From Hybos culiciformis (lineage: Eukaryota > Arthropoda > Insecta > Diptera > Hybotidae): a stretch of 64,000 nt of DNA. The position numbers and the translations under genes are program-made. Numbering within the stretch: position 1 is the stretch's first letter; every line of letters begins with the position of its first letter. The notes under the pieces were generated by a model. It worked only from the letters and a program-made list of their open reading frames with translations. It had not been told where the DNA came from and ran no database searches. The stretch covers positions 12,503,829-12,567,828 of the forward strand of contig OZ023275.1 in assembly GCA_964007475.1 (NCBI GenBank), in the 5' to 3' direction. Of the stretch, positions 1 to 11,856 are shown in pieces.

Positions 1-11
1 AATAAAATAAT

Positions 12-17
12 TTTATT
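12..17 (-). terminator. Polyadenylation signal of SNAPC3
   Basis: A canonical AATAAA is read on the minus strand about 38 nt past the SNAPC3 stop codon, which is the usual spacing for a short 3' UTR. Confidence 0.5.
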
Positions 18-54
18 TGCACCATTTTAGTTTTAGTTTAATTCATATTACGAA

Positions 55-1796
55 CTATTCACATTCAGACTCATAAACGTATGTGACAAGTTCATCATTA
101 TTAGAATAAATAAAATCATTATTGTTTACTTTATATGCTTCAAATTTACCAACTTTTTCACCATTTATATAATGATAGTTTTCAAAACATTCTCGGCATA
201 AAAATGCTGGGTCATGGACATGTGTGTCACTATTTTTCACTATCACTGAATATTCACGTATTCCGCAACTAAAATTATAAAGAAAATTCCCCCAATATTT
301 TAGTCTAAATTGACATTTTAAGGAAAACGTTTAAAAGAAACATTTAATTTTTAAATTATATCATAACAACAAACCAAATATTTGAGTTCTTACTTACAAA
401 TTACAAATTGTTATGTTCTCCAGTGAATATGTCTTCAAAATTGGATATTCATTCCTTCTTAAATTATCACTTTCCGAAATCAAATGTACCGATGAAAATG
501 TAAACAAGTGCTCACAATTTCCACTATGAAAATATACTTGAGGAAAACCAAGTCTAATATTTAGATCAAAAAATTGTGTTTTTTCCATTACATCAACCTT
601 AAATTCATCTTTGAATTCCTGTTTCTTCGAATACCAATCACGAATAACTTCTGAATAATCTAAATTCTTTGGATAACGTTTGTCATTGTAAAAAGTATCT
701 GTAATATAAAAAAATCCTGGATTTTCATCGATTATTGTAGGTATTTCTGTATTTGGATTGTGACTTATATCGTAAAATTTTCGATTATTTGAAATACATT
801 TGATTTTATCACGTAACTCCGTTAAATATTGGCTTCCTAAAACTAAAAATTCTTCACTAAAATTTGGTCCAAATGTTGTAATTCCCTTTGTATAACGAAA
901 TGGACGATAAAGTCTTATCGATATTACAATATCAGAATACGGTTGAATTGCTTCTTCGTTCTCTTGAATTGGTTTATTGTTTTGTTGTGAAAATCTATAA
1001 GAAAAAATTGATCTTCCAAAAACTTGACCTAAAAAATTCTAAAAATTAGAAAAATTTGAGAATTTGAAAATAAACTTAAACATAGAAAATAAAGACAGAC
1101 AATTTTAAATCAAACCTTTTTTTTCTTTCCCACTTTGTTGACGCTCTATTACTTCGTAAATTTCTTGAAATGTTTTAAATTTTGTAGCACCACTAGTAAA
1201 ATCTAATTTAGTCAAACGTGATTTATGACGAATTTGTGTTGAACTAGGATCAAAACTTGGTAATTGAATTATTTCATCTTGTGGTTCCAACTGTTCATCA
1301 ATTGAAGTTAATTTTTCGAGTTTTTTTAATTCATCCTAAAACAAAAATAAGTAATTATAGGAATATTTGCAAATGTGAAGGAATACTTGGTTGTTTTTAT
1401 GGGATAATCTATCTACCTGCCTACGAACCTATATTCTTCCTATCTACCTAATTTCATTCCAATAACTTAGTCTTAATTTATAATTTTTAAAAATGAATTT
1501 AAATAGGTAGGTAGGTCGATTCAGAAGATAGGTATACCTATATTGAGTACAAACAAAGTGAAATATCTAGTTATGGATGTCATTGACTTTCTTTACAAGT
1601 GGACCGTATTATTAGGAAGGTAGGTAGGTACATGTAGGTACATAGGTTGTGTACTTACATTATTCAAATTCAAAATGTTTTCCATATCTGCATCAGTTTT
1701 AGGAAAATCACTCAAATCAATTTCCAATTTGAATGCTTCAAAATGTTTACGCAAATTTATTAATTCATTTCTTGAGAATTTATAAACATTTTCCAT
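55..1796 (-). CDS. SNAPC3: SNAPC3 / SNAP50-like snRNA-activating complex subunit
   Basis: Subunit of the SNAP complex, which binds the proximal sequence element of snRNA promoters for RNA polymerases II and III (Drosophila Pbp49 is the counterpart). Four exons fit GT-AG rules and keep frame: 1796-1659, 1335-1116, 1028-398 and 268-55, giving 1203 nt and 400 residues, close to the roughly 411 of the human protein. Family signatures seen: TFYNDKRYP, then LGFPQVYFHSGNCEH, then a cysteine-rich C-terminus with ICNFCG (split by the last intron) followed by HDPAFLCRECF and a YHY stretch. These paired cysteines and histidines match the family zinc-binding region. The start is the first ATG of the 5' exon. 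An AATAAA on the minus strand lies about 40 nt beyond the stop. It points away from e(y)3, with mobile DNA between them. Identity is firm; exon 1 is the least conserved part. Confidence 0.92.
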
Positions 1797-1869
1797 ATTT
1801 TTTTTAAATTTTCTATTTGAAATTAAAAATATGTATTTTTATTTTTTGAATAATATAATGATAATAAAA

Positions 1870-2350
1870 CATTAAGCTGCGTTGTGTTGGTGCGTTGCGA
1901 TGCGACATGCGAATTTACTAAGCATAGCATAGAAGCAGAGCTCGAAGTCGCTGACCTCAGTCGGTCAAACACAACGGTCGCCGAAGAAATTGGCAAAAAA
2001 TGAATTGGTCGCCGTCGATCCAAAAAATCGGCTGCAATCGGCTGTGAAATTTTTCTATATTTTTGATTTTTTTTTCAATAATTAAAAAAATAAAGTGAAA
2101 AAAAAAATTTTTTTTATAAATTTTTTAGTATGGAGCCGATTTGAGTCGCTCCAGTCGCGGTCGTTGGTAATTTTCTTTTAGCAGTGAGTGGTCGGTAAAA
2201 GTCATCGACTTCGAGCTCTGCATAGAAGTAGCAGCGAATGAAATTCTTTTTAGTAAACAAAAATAAATCCAAATGAAAATAAACATACTGATGATATGAG
2301 TGGAGCTGGCGCTGCGGGTTTCAATTTCAATAACCTCGCTACTCGCCAGT
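1870..2350. repeat. Imperfect foldback element
   Basis: This segment is far less AT-rich than its surroundings and is an imperfect inverted repeat centred near 2080. The stretch near 1925-1955 (AGAGCTCGAAGTCG) recurs inverted near 2200-2230, with further GGTCG/CGACC matches inward. A clear target duplication was not found, so the ends are approximate. It sits just upstream of the SNAPC3 start codon and may overlap its promoter. The open frames in it look like chance products. Confidence 0.45.
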
Positions 2351-2599
2351 AATATCACATCCCCGAAAAAAGTATAGAACAAGGAACAAGTAGAAAATGA
2401 GATGTTTTTCCAATAATTCTCAAATTTTTTTATAATTTTATAATTTCACATATTATAGTGGTGTTAAAATCAATTGAATGAAATTGCCAATATTATTTGT
2501 AATAATTTTTTCAAATTTAATCGTTGTAAAAAAAATTATACCTATATTTAAGACCTTGATTATAACCTAGAACTACCCAATAATTATGTTCAACTTTAT

Positions 2600-3370
2600 T
2601 GCTAGAGATAGAGTCGACGTAATTCACGCGCGTATGCGCGCGTAAAAAAAATAAAAAAAACCTGTGTTTTTTACCTGTTATGCTCAACGCCGTTCACATG
2701 CGAAAAACAAAAGAGAAAAATGTCATCCAATTTTTATTTTAATTATTATTTTTTCTTTAAAATTTTTTTTAAGTAATTTTAGTTTTTAATTATTATCTTT
2801 TAGTTTTTAATTATTGTATTTAATAAAATAAAAAAGTTCATAAATATAATTATATTCAAAAATAAAAATTAAATAATTATTTATTGCAAATTTATTAAAA
2901 TTTTTTATGTTTTATTAAGTTATAAATAAATTAAAAAGCATTATAAAAATATTCTGTTTGTAATATTTTTATAATGCTTTTTAATTTATTTATAACTTAA
3001 TAAAACATAAAAAATTTTAATAAATTTGCAATAAATAATTATTTAATTTTTATTTTTGAATATAATTATATTTATGAACTTTTTTATTTTATTAAATAAT
3101 TATTTGTTTGTAAAATTTTTTTTTTCTAAATACAACAAAATAAACAACACAATTTTTTTTTCTAATTACAACAAAATAAACAACACAATTATAAACAAAT
3201 GATTTCCACAATGTACGGCGTAAAATACTGGGAAAGTTAAAATATTTCAACTTTTACGCGCGTAAGCTACGTTTTACGTCGTTGCGTATAGCCGGCCTCA
3301 TACATTTTCATACAATTTGATTTTTTACGTGCGTACACGCGCGTGAATTACGTCGACTCTATCTCTAGCA
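2600..3370. mobile_element. 771-bp element with long terminal inverted repeats
   Basis: The left end TGCTAGAGATAGAGTCGACG is repeated exactly and inverted at the right end, and the match continues through ACGTAATTCACGCGCGTA. The flanks carry a 3-bp direct repeat TAT (2597-2599 and 3371-3373), consistent with a target duplication. No transposase frame is present, so it is a non-autonomous (MITE or foldback) element. A second, near-perfect hairpin lies inside it (2819-3096). The GC-rich ends contrast with an extremely AT-rich core. The superfamily cannot be assigned with confidence. Confidence 0.75.
2819..3096. repeat. Near-perfect 135-bp hairpin with 8-bp loop
   Basis: Arms 2819-2953 and 2962-3096 are reverse complements with essentially no mismatch, separated by the loop CTGTTTGT at 2954-2961. 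It lies inside the 2600-3370 element. A transcript across it would form a long double-stranded stem. The lack of divergence between the arms suggests youth or gene conversion. Confidence 0.8.
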
Positions 3371-3424
3371 TATAGTTACAACATAAAACATCAAACAAAA
3401 AATAAAAATTTAGCTCTTATGGTT

Positions 3425-3570
3425 TGGTTAAGCTCGACGCGACGCACGCGATGGACGCGATGCAAATGACGAAAGTAATATTAAATTTATGAAAACAATC
3501 TCGACGTTAGATTAATTACGCGATTAACGTTTGCGTCGCGTCCGTCACTTCGAGTTTGCCCAGGCGGTTG
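3425..3570. repeat. Short imperfect foldback, GACG-rich
   Basis: CTCGACGCGACGCACGCGAT near 3430 has a rough inverted counterpart near 3535-3555 (GCGTCGCGTCCGTCAC). A similar GCGTC/GACG-rich stretch occurs at about 42700-42860 next to another foldback. It is probably a small member or fragment of the same family. No target duplication was seen. Confidence 0.35.
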
Positions 3571-4569
3571 TTGTTTACAAAAACAACAAACGTTCAGCAG
3601 TCGCAGTACTTACGTATTCAAATTTAAATCACAGAAAGCCTGGACAAGCTTTAATTGCTACCCTGTGGTAAATTTTGCGAACATTAGCCTCACTTCCTCT
3701 TTTCATATTTCATAATCCATAATTTTCAAATGTATTTACTTCTTTTTAATTAATGGCAACGGTGTACTTATTTTTCTCATTGGCATTCTTTGCTGTGATC
3801 ACTCCATTATTTTATTCTCTTCTATACTTCCATTAATAAAAATATAAAATTTCTTTGAGGCCATTTCAGATTTGGTATTTAAAAACTTTGCCATTATAAA
3901 GAATGCTTTGACTTTAAATTTGTACACAAAAGAGATAGAAATATGATAATGATTAAAAAGTTGAAAAAGACGAAATTTTTTTTTAGAATGGCTTCGCTCG
4001 GTAGATTTTTTTTACACAAGTTGATTGAATTGAATTTTAATAAAAAAAAATTTTAAGTAAAATACTGTTCACTTAAATTAATAAATTATTTCAAATTAAA
4101 ATTATCAACAAACTTACTAATTTAAATATTAATCTTCAGCAGTTTATTTATACAATTAATAACAAATTCATCAATGAAATGTAAAAAAAAAAAAAAAAAT
4201 GGAAATTTTAATCAAATATCAAAAAAATCGTCGAGGTTTATAAAATTTATTAAATAGTGAAAAAAAAAATGTGATGAAAACAAAAAAAAAAAGTGGGACA
4301 TTTTTTGAAAGAAAAAGATTAAAATAAAGAGTTAATGAATTTTTTATTTTTAATTAAATATTTTCATTATTTTAAATTAAACAAATTTAAATTTTCAATT
4401 TAAAAAAATAAATAAATAAACATAGTAAAACAAATTTTAGTATTTCAAAAAAAAAAAATCTTTTTATATGAAAAAGTATTTTTTCTTTTTTTTTAACAAT
4501 AAGAAAAAAAAATTTTTTTTTATAAATTGAATGTATTTTTTTTCTTTTTTTGTATTTGTAAGGGGAACA
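3571..4569. other. AT-rich intergenic stretch
   Basis: Upstream flank of the putative e(y)3 first exon. It holds long A and T runs and no open frame or repeat boundary that can be supported. Confidence 0.5.
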
Positions 4570-4663
4570 TACATTCGTCAGTCAAATATTCAACAGAAAA
4601 AAAAAATAATTTTTTTCTTCTTTTTTATTCACAAAGTACCAGTAGCAGCAGGCAATTGAAAAG
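4570..4663 (+). promoter_or_regulatory. Putative transcription start and 5' non-coding exon of e(y)3
   Basis: A TCAGTC initiator-like motif near 4578 is followed by a less AT-rich stretch that ends in a strong splice donor, AAAAG|GTGAGT, at 4663/4664. The next coding exon on this strand opens at 17681, just after an acceptor at 17671-17672, so this is the best visible candidate for a non-coding first exon joined across a 13-kb intron. The link is inferred from the splice signals and strand only. Confidence 0.4.
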
Positions 4664-5465
4664 GTGAGTGCTGGTGGTTTAGTGGTTTCTCTATTAAGAA
4701 AAAGTAACTTACAACATTCTAACCGTTATCATTCTTCTTCTGAATCAGACGACGACGCCTACAAGGAAATTTGGTATGCTGACCGTTTAGGTACTATCAC
4801 ACGTAAAATCCTACGAAAATCCTATTCTAATTCTATTCGTTTTCTAATCTAATGAAACTAGAAATGCATTCTCGTTGGACTTCATCAAAACAGAATTTGA
4901 GAATAGGAAAACTTGTAGGCGTCTTTGACTTGGAAAAACTTATAGACTTGTAGGTGCCGTTGTCTGTTCTGAATATCCATGGGATGTTCTGGTAGAAAAT
5001 TTTTTTTGATTGTGATATGGGTAGGTAGATAGGTAGATATGTACAACATTTACCTATAAAACCTAGGTAGGTACCTACTTACCTAATTCGACGTCATATT
5101 TTTTTTTGTAGTTAACATCTTTTGAATTAAAGTTAGTTACCTACTTACTGAGATTAGCAACTCAATCAGTCAGAAGATTAAGGCATAAACTATGTTGGGC
5201 ATAGTAAAAAAAAAGAAGAGTTTTACGTTAATATTCCGCAATTATATGTAGATACCTACTTAGGTGCTGGTATCGGTATTTAAACATTAAGACATCTATA
5301 AACGTTTAATAACCCTTATAATAATAAACTAGGTAATGATTTGTGGATTTATGTCAAATTTACTCAACGACAACAAATCATTTTCTATTGATTTTGTAGC
5401 TGTCTGAGAAAAATTAAAAAAAAAACAATTTTTTTTCTTTTCCAAAATATAGGTACACATATAAT

Positions 5466-5471
5466 TTTATT
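5466..5471 (-). terminator. Polyadenylation signal of the nested basic-protein gene
   Basis: AATAAA on the minus strand, 26 nt downstream of the stop of the two-exon gene at 5497-6262. Confidence 0.45.
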
Positions 5472-5496
5472 TAAAAATATGATTTTCAAAATTAAT

Positions 5497-6262
5497 TCAA
5501 TTTTTAGTTTTTCTTGTTTTGCTTTTCTTACAAAGTCTTGACAATCTTTGTTTACCTTTTGTTTTTTTTCTTCGAGCTTCATTTGCTGAATTCTCTTTGA
5601 TTTTTTTTTTCGTTTTATTTGCCATCGATCGAATAATTCTTTGTAATTCTGAGTTGGATGAAATGTAATTATGATGGCTTGTCTTTCTAATTGGTAACGT
5701 TCCATTTTTTTTAATAACTTTTTCTAATACATCAGTTGCTCTTTTTCTTAAGTTATAACGATGTTTCTGTTTTCGGTTTTGACTTGTTCTTGGACTATTT
5801 GATATTTCCATTGAATTAAAATAATCACTTTCAGGTTCCGGCGAACCATACCAATTATTATTATTTCTAGAAATTAATTTAAAATAGAATAATTGTTTTT
5901 TTTTTTTTTTGCGATAGTTGTTTCTCGTTACCTAAATATTGAATTTTGGGGAAAAATAAAAAATGAAACAAAAATTTGTGATTTTATTTTCAAAATATAA
6001 TATACCTAAACTATAATTGTCAAGAAAATTCCCACTATTTGTTTTCTCATTTAAGTGGTTAGTAAGTATCTACATACCATTTTCGTTTCAATTGATTACC
6101 CACAAATTTAACTTACCCATAACAAGATACATTGTCATGATTATCTGTGGCATTTTCTTGGTCACTCGTCATTGTACCTGATTGTGACGTATTGGTTTTA
6201 GGGTCTCGGGAACTACTACCCCGGTCATTAGCAAAAAATGAAAAAATGGTTTTAAAATTCAT
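5497..6262 (-). CDS. Small basic protein, two exons, nested in e(y)3 intron 1
   Basis: I do not recognise this gene. Two exons, 6262-6117 and 5866-5497, join in frame at good splice sites (GG|GTAAGT and TTTCTAG|A) and give 171 residues. The N-terminal third is Ser/Thr/Asn/Asp-rich and polar. An NNNNWYGSPEPESDYFNS stretch crosses into exon 2. The rest is strongly basic, with HRYNLRKR near its start and repeated Lys/Arg clusters at the C-terminus (KTKKKIK, RRKKTKGK), as in a nuclear or nucleolar protein. An AATAAA on the minus strand (5466-5471) lies about 26 nt past the stop. The gene lies opposite e(y)3, inside its first intron. The matching frame across the splice and the poly(A) signal argue that it is real; function is unknown. 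Confidence 0.6.
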
Positions 6263-7005
6263 TTCTTTTTTTTTTTTTCAACCAAACAAATAATTTTCTA
6301 CCAATATATTATTAAAAAGAAAAAAAAAAAAATTTAAATTTAATGAAAAATTATTTGATATTTAGAAAAATATATTTCTGAGAATATCTGATTTTCTTTT
6401 AATTCACAGGTAAATTGTTTATCTTTTGGTAGCTAAAATGTTTTTAATTTTTTTGGTTTTTAAGAATGTAAGTAGGTAGGTAGTATGAGTATGATATTTG
6501 AACAAAAACAAAGTAATAATTAAAGGATTATTAGGTGTAAAAAGATACCAGATTATTGTAATTTATTTTATTTTATTTTTTTCAAATGTAAAATTGGCTA
6601 TAAACTGTTATTGCCTCGATTATTGCAATACTATAAGGCGAAATATAAAAAAAAAAACTTAAAAACATATATGTATTTACATCATTCATTCGAGTGGCAA
6701 TGTCGATGTCAATTTCTTCTTCAAAAAAGTTTTTATTTTTAATTCAATAGATAAATTTAATCATCGAACAAACTATTTAATTTAATGATCAATTTAACTA
6801 TATTGTCAGTACCATGTTAGGCATCTATATTCTATCATACTTCTATTTGTTAAATTGATTAAGATTGATTAATTTTCTTTTCAATCATAAAATGAATTTG
6901 TATGTAAACTGGTAGGTATACTGTTTAATTCTCGATTTAATTAAATTTTGTTGAACGAAAATTTTCAATTTAATCTTCCCAACTTTTAGCATTCATAACC
7001 ATTCG

Positions 7006-7758
7006 CAGCGCCGTACTATAGCAAGTGCAACAAGTGCAATCGCACTGGGCCCCCTATTTTTGAGGGGCCCCCAAATATTAAATGCATTAGAAAAACTTCT
7101 CCAATAACAAAAAAAATACCACGAATTGAAAAAATCAAAGACGAAAATTCAAAATTCGTTTAACTTTCAAACAAATCTAGTTGGCTAAGATTTAATTTGA
7201 AACAAATATACCTAATAATTTAGTTGTTTTTTTGGTTCAAATTATTTTTTTCTTTCATTTTATAGTGTTTTATTGGTAAAAAGTACTATAATTTCAAAGT
7301 TATAAACAGAAATACGTTTTATTTTAATTGTAATAAATAGTGAATTTTCACAAATTATAAATATCATTAATAGTTTAAATTTTTTGGGTCCATCGTTAAT
7401 ATTAGTGCGGATATTACATATTAATTTTAGGTAATATAGTCTCAGTTGTTTTTTCAATATATTTATTTTAGTTTTTTATTTTTTTATACTGTTTCTGTAA
7501 CATTTTTTTACCTAAATTAGAAATGTCGAAAAGATCTTATGAAAGCGGCGCACAAAAAAGAGTAAAACAGGTCCGGAAAGAAGAGGAATTAAGTAGCCTT
7601 GCTGGATCATTAGATAAATTTTTTAAACGAAGCGAAAGTTCATCAATTTCGAAGACTAATTCAATTGAAGTATGTAATTCAAATATTATATTTCAACCTG
7701 AAAAAAAAAAATTTTTTAGTGTCAGCACAGGGCCCCCAAAAGTTGCAGCACGGCGCTG
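7006..7758. mobile_element. Non-autonomous hAT element with transposase N-terminus remnant
   Basis: Terminal repeats begin CAGCGCCGTACT on the left and CAGCGCCGTGCT (inverted) on the right. They are flanked by an exact 8-bp direct repeat ACCATTCG (6998-7005 and 7759-7766), the hallmark of hAT insertion. Inside, 7523-7759 encodes 78 residues opening MSKRSYESGAQKRVK and followed by SLDKFF. This resembles the N-terminal tail of hAT/ZMYM1-like transposases, and the rest of the transposase is missing. The long subterminal G and C runs (GGGCCCCC) are also inverted. It is an internally deleted, 753-bp copy in intron 1 of e(y)3. Confidence 0.85.
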
Positions 7759-7954
7759 ACCATTCGGCCTAACCCAGAATTTTTTTTTTTACCAAATTTT
7801 TGTAATTTTATTTTTTTGCTTTGATTTACAATCTAATAACAATACTATAACTAAATACTATTGCTTCGATTTTTACTTAATTTAGTTATGTTCAAAAAAC
7901 ATCGTGAATACATCAATTTTCAAAATAAAATTATACTATAAACAAATCAATTTA

Positions 7955-8443
7955 CAGTGCTAATTCGATTCTTGCATCATTCGATTATTGCGACAATTCG
8001 AAAAATGCAACCCTGATTTTTTTTATATGGGACATTCGATAATTGCAACTTTTTTCTTTTTTTAACTCTATAACTGCAACATTTTTTAAAAAAATCCTAA
8101 AAAATCAAAAAAATTAGATGGAAAAGCGTTGTTACTGCTCGAGAACGCCCCTTGTCACCCAAAAGCAGACGATTTAATTAGCAAAGATGGGAAAATAAAA
8201 GTCATGTGCTTCCCACCAAATTGCACAGCGTTAATTCAGCCTATGGACCAAAATCTAACTAAGTAAATTTGTGAACATTATTTAAAATTAAATAAAATTT
8301 CTCAAAATAAATTTTATTGCAGATATTATTTTAGTATTAGAAGAAAGTTAAATTAATAAAAAAAAAATTCGAATATTGCACCAAATTCTGTAATTGCGAC
8401 CATCACTGGTTTTCATTAGGTCGCAAGAATCGAATCAGCACTG
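7955..8443. mobile_element. pogo/Tigger-type element, deleted copy
   Basis: Terminal repeats CAGTGCTAATTCGATTCTTG and, inverted, CAGTGCTGATTCGATTCTTG bound 489 bp, flanked by TA on both sides (7953-7954, 8444-8445) as in the Tc1/mariner/pogo superfamily. A plus-strand fragment near 8118-8265 encodes LLLENAPCHPK and then FPPNCTALIQPMDQNL, matching the DDE-domain region of jerky/Tigger transposases. Only about 50 codons of that domain remain. It is therefore a short, internally deleted derivative and not mobile by itself. Confidence 0.85.
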
Positions 8444-8445
8444 TA

Positions 8446-11400
8446 CTTACCTTACCTTTCTACCTACTTTTAATTTTATTTAGAATATTATTTATTTTTT
8501 GGTTTTCTTCTTATCATCTGTCGAATAGAAATTAAAAAAAGAAAAAAAACAATAACAAAAACATAAAATTCTATGAGAACGAGAATAAAAAAAATCTGTG
8601 TTACAACTTATCATTTCTTTTTTTTTTTTTTTTTTGCTTCGTGCATTTAACTAATTTTTTTTTTTCTCTTCCTCCGATATGTTTATTAATACTCTAGACT
8701 TAAATTATCGTAATCGAATACGTTTTCACACAAAGTGAACGAACTGTAGGTACATAATAAAATAATAATAATAATAAAATAAATGTAAACAAAAATTCTA
8801 AATTAAAATGTATCAGAAAATTAAATAAAAAATAATAATAATAATACCTACCTACCTACCTACCTACTTAATAATAAAGTTGAAATTTTTTCGTTAATTT
8901 TATTCTCGTTGTAAATATCTCTAAATGTTCAGTTCTTTCTTTCCTTCGTCTAGGTTCACATAATATTTTTATCCAAATAGATTCTATCTATACGTAATCA
9001 TCATCTCTACTCTATGCTTACGAAAATAAAAATAATAATAATAAAAAAAACAAAACAAAAACAAAAATATTCAAAGAAAATTTTACGCGCGCAAAATTCA
9101 ATTAAACTAAAAATAGTAAATAGCGGAAAATTAATATCTTAAGTAATATATTATAAATAGGTAGGTAGGTACCTATTCTAAATTTAAAAATTTTTATACA
9201 TTTAATTAAAAAGAAAAATAATTATTCATATGAATAATATAGAAATTTGATTAAATATGTTCTTTTTTTTTAATGCAAAATGGCTGAAATAATAAAAAAA
9301 AAAATAAATAGCATATAAAATTTCATATATGGTTATAAATTTTCATTCCATGATTCAAAAAGAGAAATAAAGTATATATAAAAAAAAAAAAAATTTCTAC
9401 TATAAATAAAAATAATATGTTCAAAACCAATACATTGTAAACAGACAAAAAAAAAATAAAAACATAAAAAGGTCATTTTTATTTGTAATCAAATGTCTCC
9501 AAAAATCATAAAATCTAGAATTTTTTTTGCGACAAATTTATCTAAATTACTAAGTAGTTAAAGAAGTTGTACCTATCTAGTCGAAAAAATATTTATCCCC
9601 ATGACAGACAAGGTCTTAAATTTTATTTTTTTTTTTTTTCATTTCTAAAGAAAAAAAAATTCTACTTCATTCGTCATATAAATTTTCAAGATACAAAATT
9701 GTTGTATTTTATTTCAATATAGGTAAGTATTTTTTTTTTTTTTTTTTTTTTTTTCAATTAAAATCCACACGAATTTCCCCAATAAAATGACCTGCTATCT
9801 AAATTTCAATTTTAACAATTAAAAAAAAAAAAAATTAATTTGAATAAAAGATTTTTTTTTAGCGCGCGCCTAAAAAATTCATACATAGTTTTATTTATTA
9901 TGAATATTTTCCAAATACTTACATTATAAATATAATAAGTTTCCTAAACAAAATAGTAGAAGATATTATTTTTTAATCCAAAAAAAAAAAAAAATTATTG
10001 TAAATTTATTGTGGATTGTGGAAGATGATCGTAATACATCTATACATATATTATATATATATTATATTTTTTTTATTTTCCACATAAAGTTTGTATGAAT
10101 TTTAAAAATACAAAAATAAATTTTTTCGCTGTCTGTAAATGTGATGTAGATAAATCTGCTAATTAAATCTATTCAAATAACATGTCATTTTAAAGATTTT
10201 TTTTTTTCTATTTTCAGTTGTTTAAAATATTTATTATGTTAGTGGTTTTCGTCCAAAAAAAGGACTAAGGTGAATTTTTAAAAGACGTTTGGTTGATCTT
10301 AAAAAAATTAGAAAAAAAAATGTATTTATTGTTACAAATTGGATATAGTAAATTACAAAACATGTTAAGAAAATTTGTTATTACAACGAGTTGTGTATAC
10401 ACAAAAACACATAGACACGACTCAATACTTATATCACGAGACCGTTAGGTCGAGTATTAATGTTTGTTATTTAAAAAATTTGTAATGATAATAGATTTAA
10501 ATATTCTTTGCATATACTAAGTTATTAAATAACGATATTTTTAGGTGCATAAAATATAGCAAATATTTCTATTTTAATAACCTAATGTCAGATCAGAGAC
10601 AGATGCTTCATGAATATAAAATGTAAAGAATCAGAATTTGAGCAAAGTCAACAATTTTGTTGTCCAATCAACGGATAATATTTTCAATGCCTTAATGAAA
10701 TACTTATTCCAGTCAAAGTCAAAATTTCATTTAGCTATTTAAGTATATTTCCCTTCAAAATTTCTAATTTTTCGATGAGCAGTATTAAAGTGAATTAGAA
10801 CCATTTCGAGCTTCCAAATTCCAAATAAAAGTAATTATAAGTGAATTTATTCACAGTCTTTTTTTTTTCAGTTGTAGACTTATTTTCTTGTATTTATATT
10901 TGGATGATAATTTCAACGATTTTAAACTATCTTTTTTTAATTTTTAGTTCTTTTTATTAGAATTTCTTCTGTTTATATTTTTATATATAAGATGTGCTTA
11001 AAATACATATAAGTAATTTACTTACGTAAAAAAATTATTTCATTATAAATGTATTTTAACACTTTCTTAAAAAAAAAAAAACACATTTACGTAAGTATTA
11101 ACTTGCTTGGTCACTAATATTCCACATCTGTTCTGCTCCAGCCAACTTAAATTAAAATAAAAATATATAATGATTTTAGATATTTCAGTCTGTATTTGTG
11201 TTCCCAGCAGAGAGGTGGTTTTGGTTTATTTAATGGTCGTTAATGTTAGTTTCGTACAATTTTTGCTTCGTATAAATATATATTTTTTTTCTTATTACAT
11301 TCCCCAAACCATTTATTTATTTTTATTTTATTTTTATTTTTTTTTCTTTAACTAAAAATATAACACTCAGCTACTTTTCATATGACGAAAACATAAAATT

Positions 11401-11840
11401 ATAACATAAATTTCTCATTTTGTTTAGTAAAAGGCAAAAAAAAAAAAAACATGAATTACATACAATACATATTAAAAGACCTTTAAGCATGAAAAATATT
11501 GTATTTTATCGTATAAAGTTGTACGATTGAGTTGTTCTTTAATGCTTTTATTTATATGTTTCGACGACATTGTCAATGTAAATTTAAATTTAATAAATTT
11601 TTTAAAGCTCCCTAATAACAATTAAAAATTTTTGATTATTCTCAGATTATTACCGTCGTTTCTAGCATTAAAATACATATTTCAAAATTATGATTAAATT
11701 TTATAACAACTTTTACACAACATAATAGGTTCCTTGACTTATGTATGGTTTTATTTATTCAAATTTTATTTAATAACCTTAACCCAGGATCAATGTTCTT
11801 TTCAGATTATATTCATTTTGTTGTGATCTGATGAATATTT
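8446..11840. other. e(y)3 intron 1, gene-free AT-rich stretch
   Basis: Low-complexity intronic sequence with long A and T tracts and short TACC/GGTA microsatellites (about 8846-8870 and 9162-9173). No open frame or bounded repeat could be supported. Confidence 0.6.
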
Positions 11841-11856
11841 ATAAATATATGACGTG

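Noticed and set aside
1823..2382. Minus-strand frames of 66 and 85 residues upstream of SNAPC3
   Set aside because: They lie in an imperfect foldback, and each is confined to one side of the symmetry axis without similarity to any protein I know.
4664..4852. 62-residue plus-strand frame directly after the e(y)3 donor
   Set aside because: It begins at the GTG of the splice donor and is most simply intron sequence.
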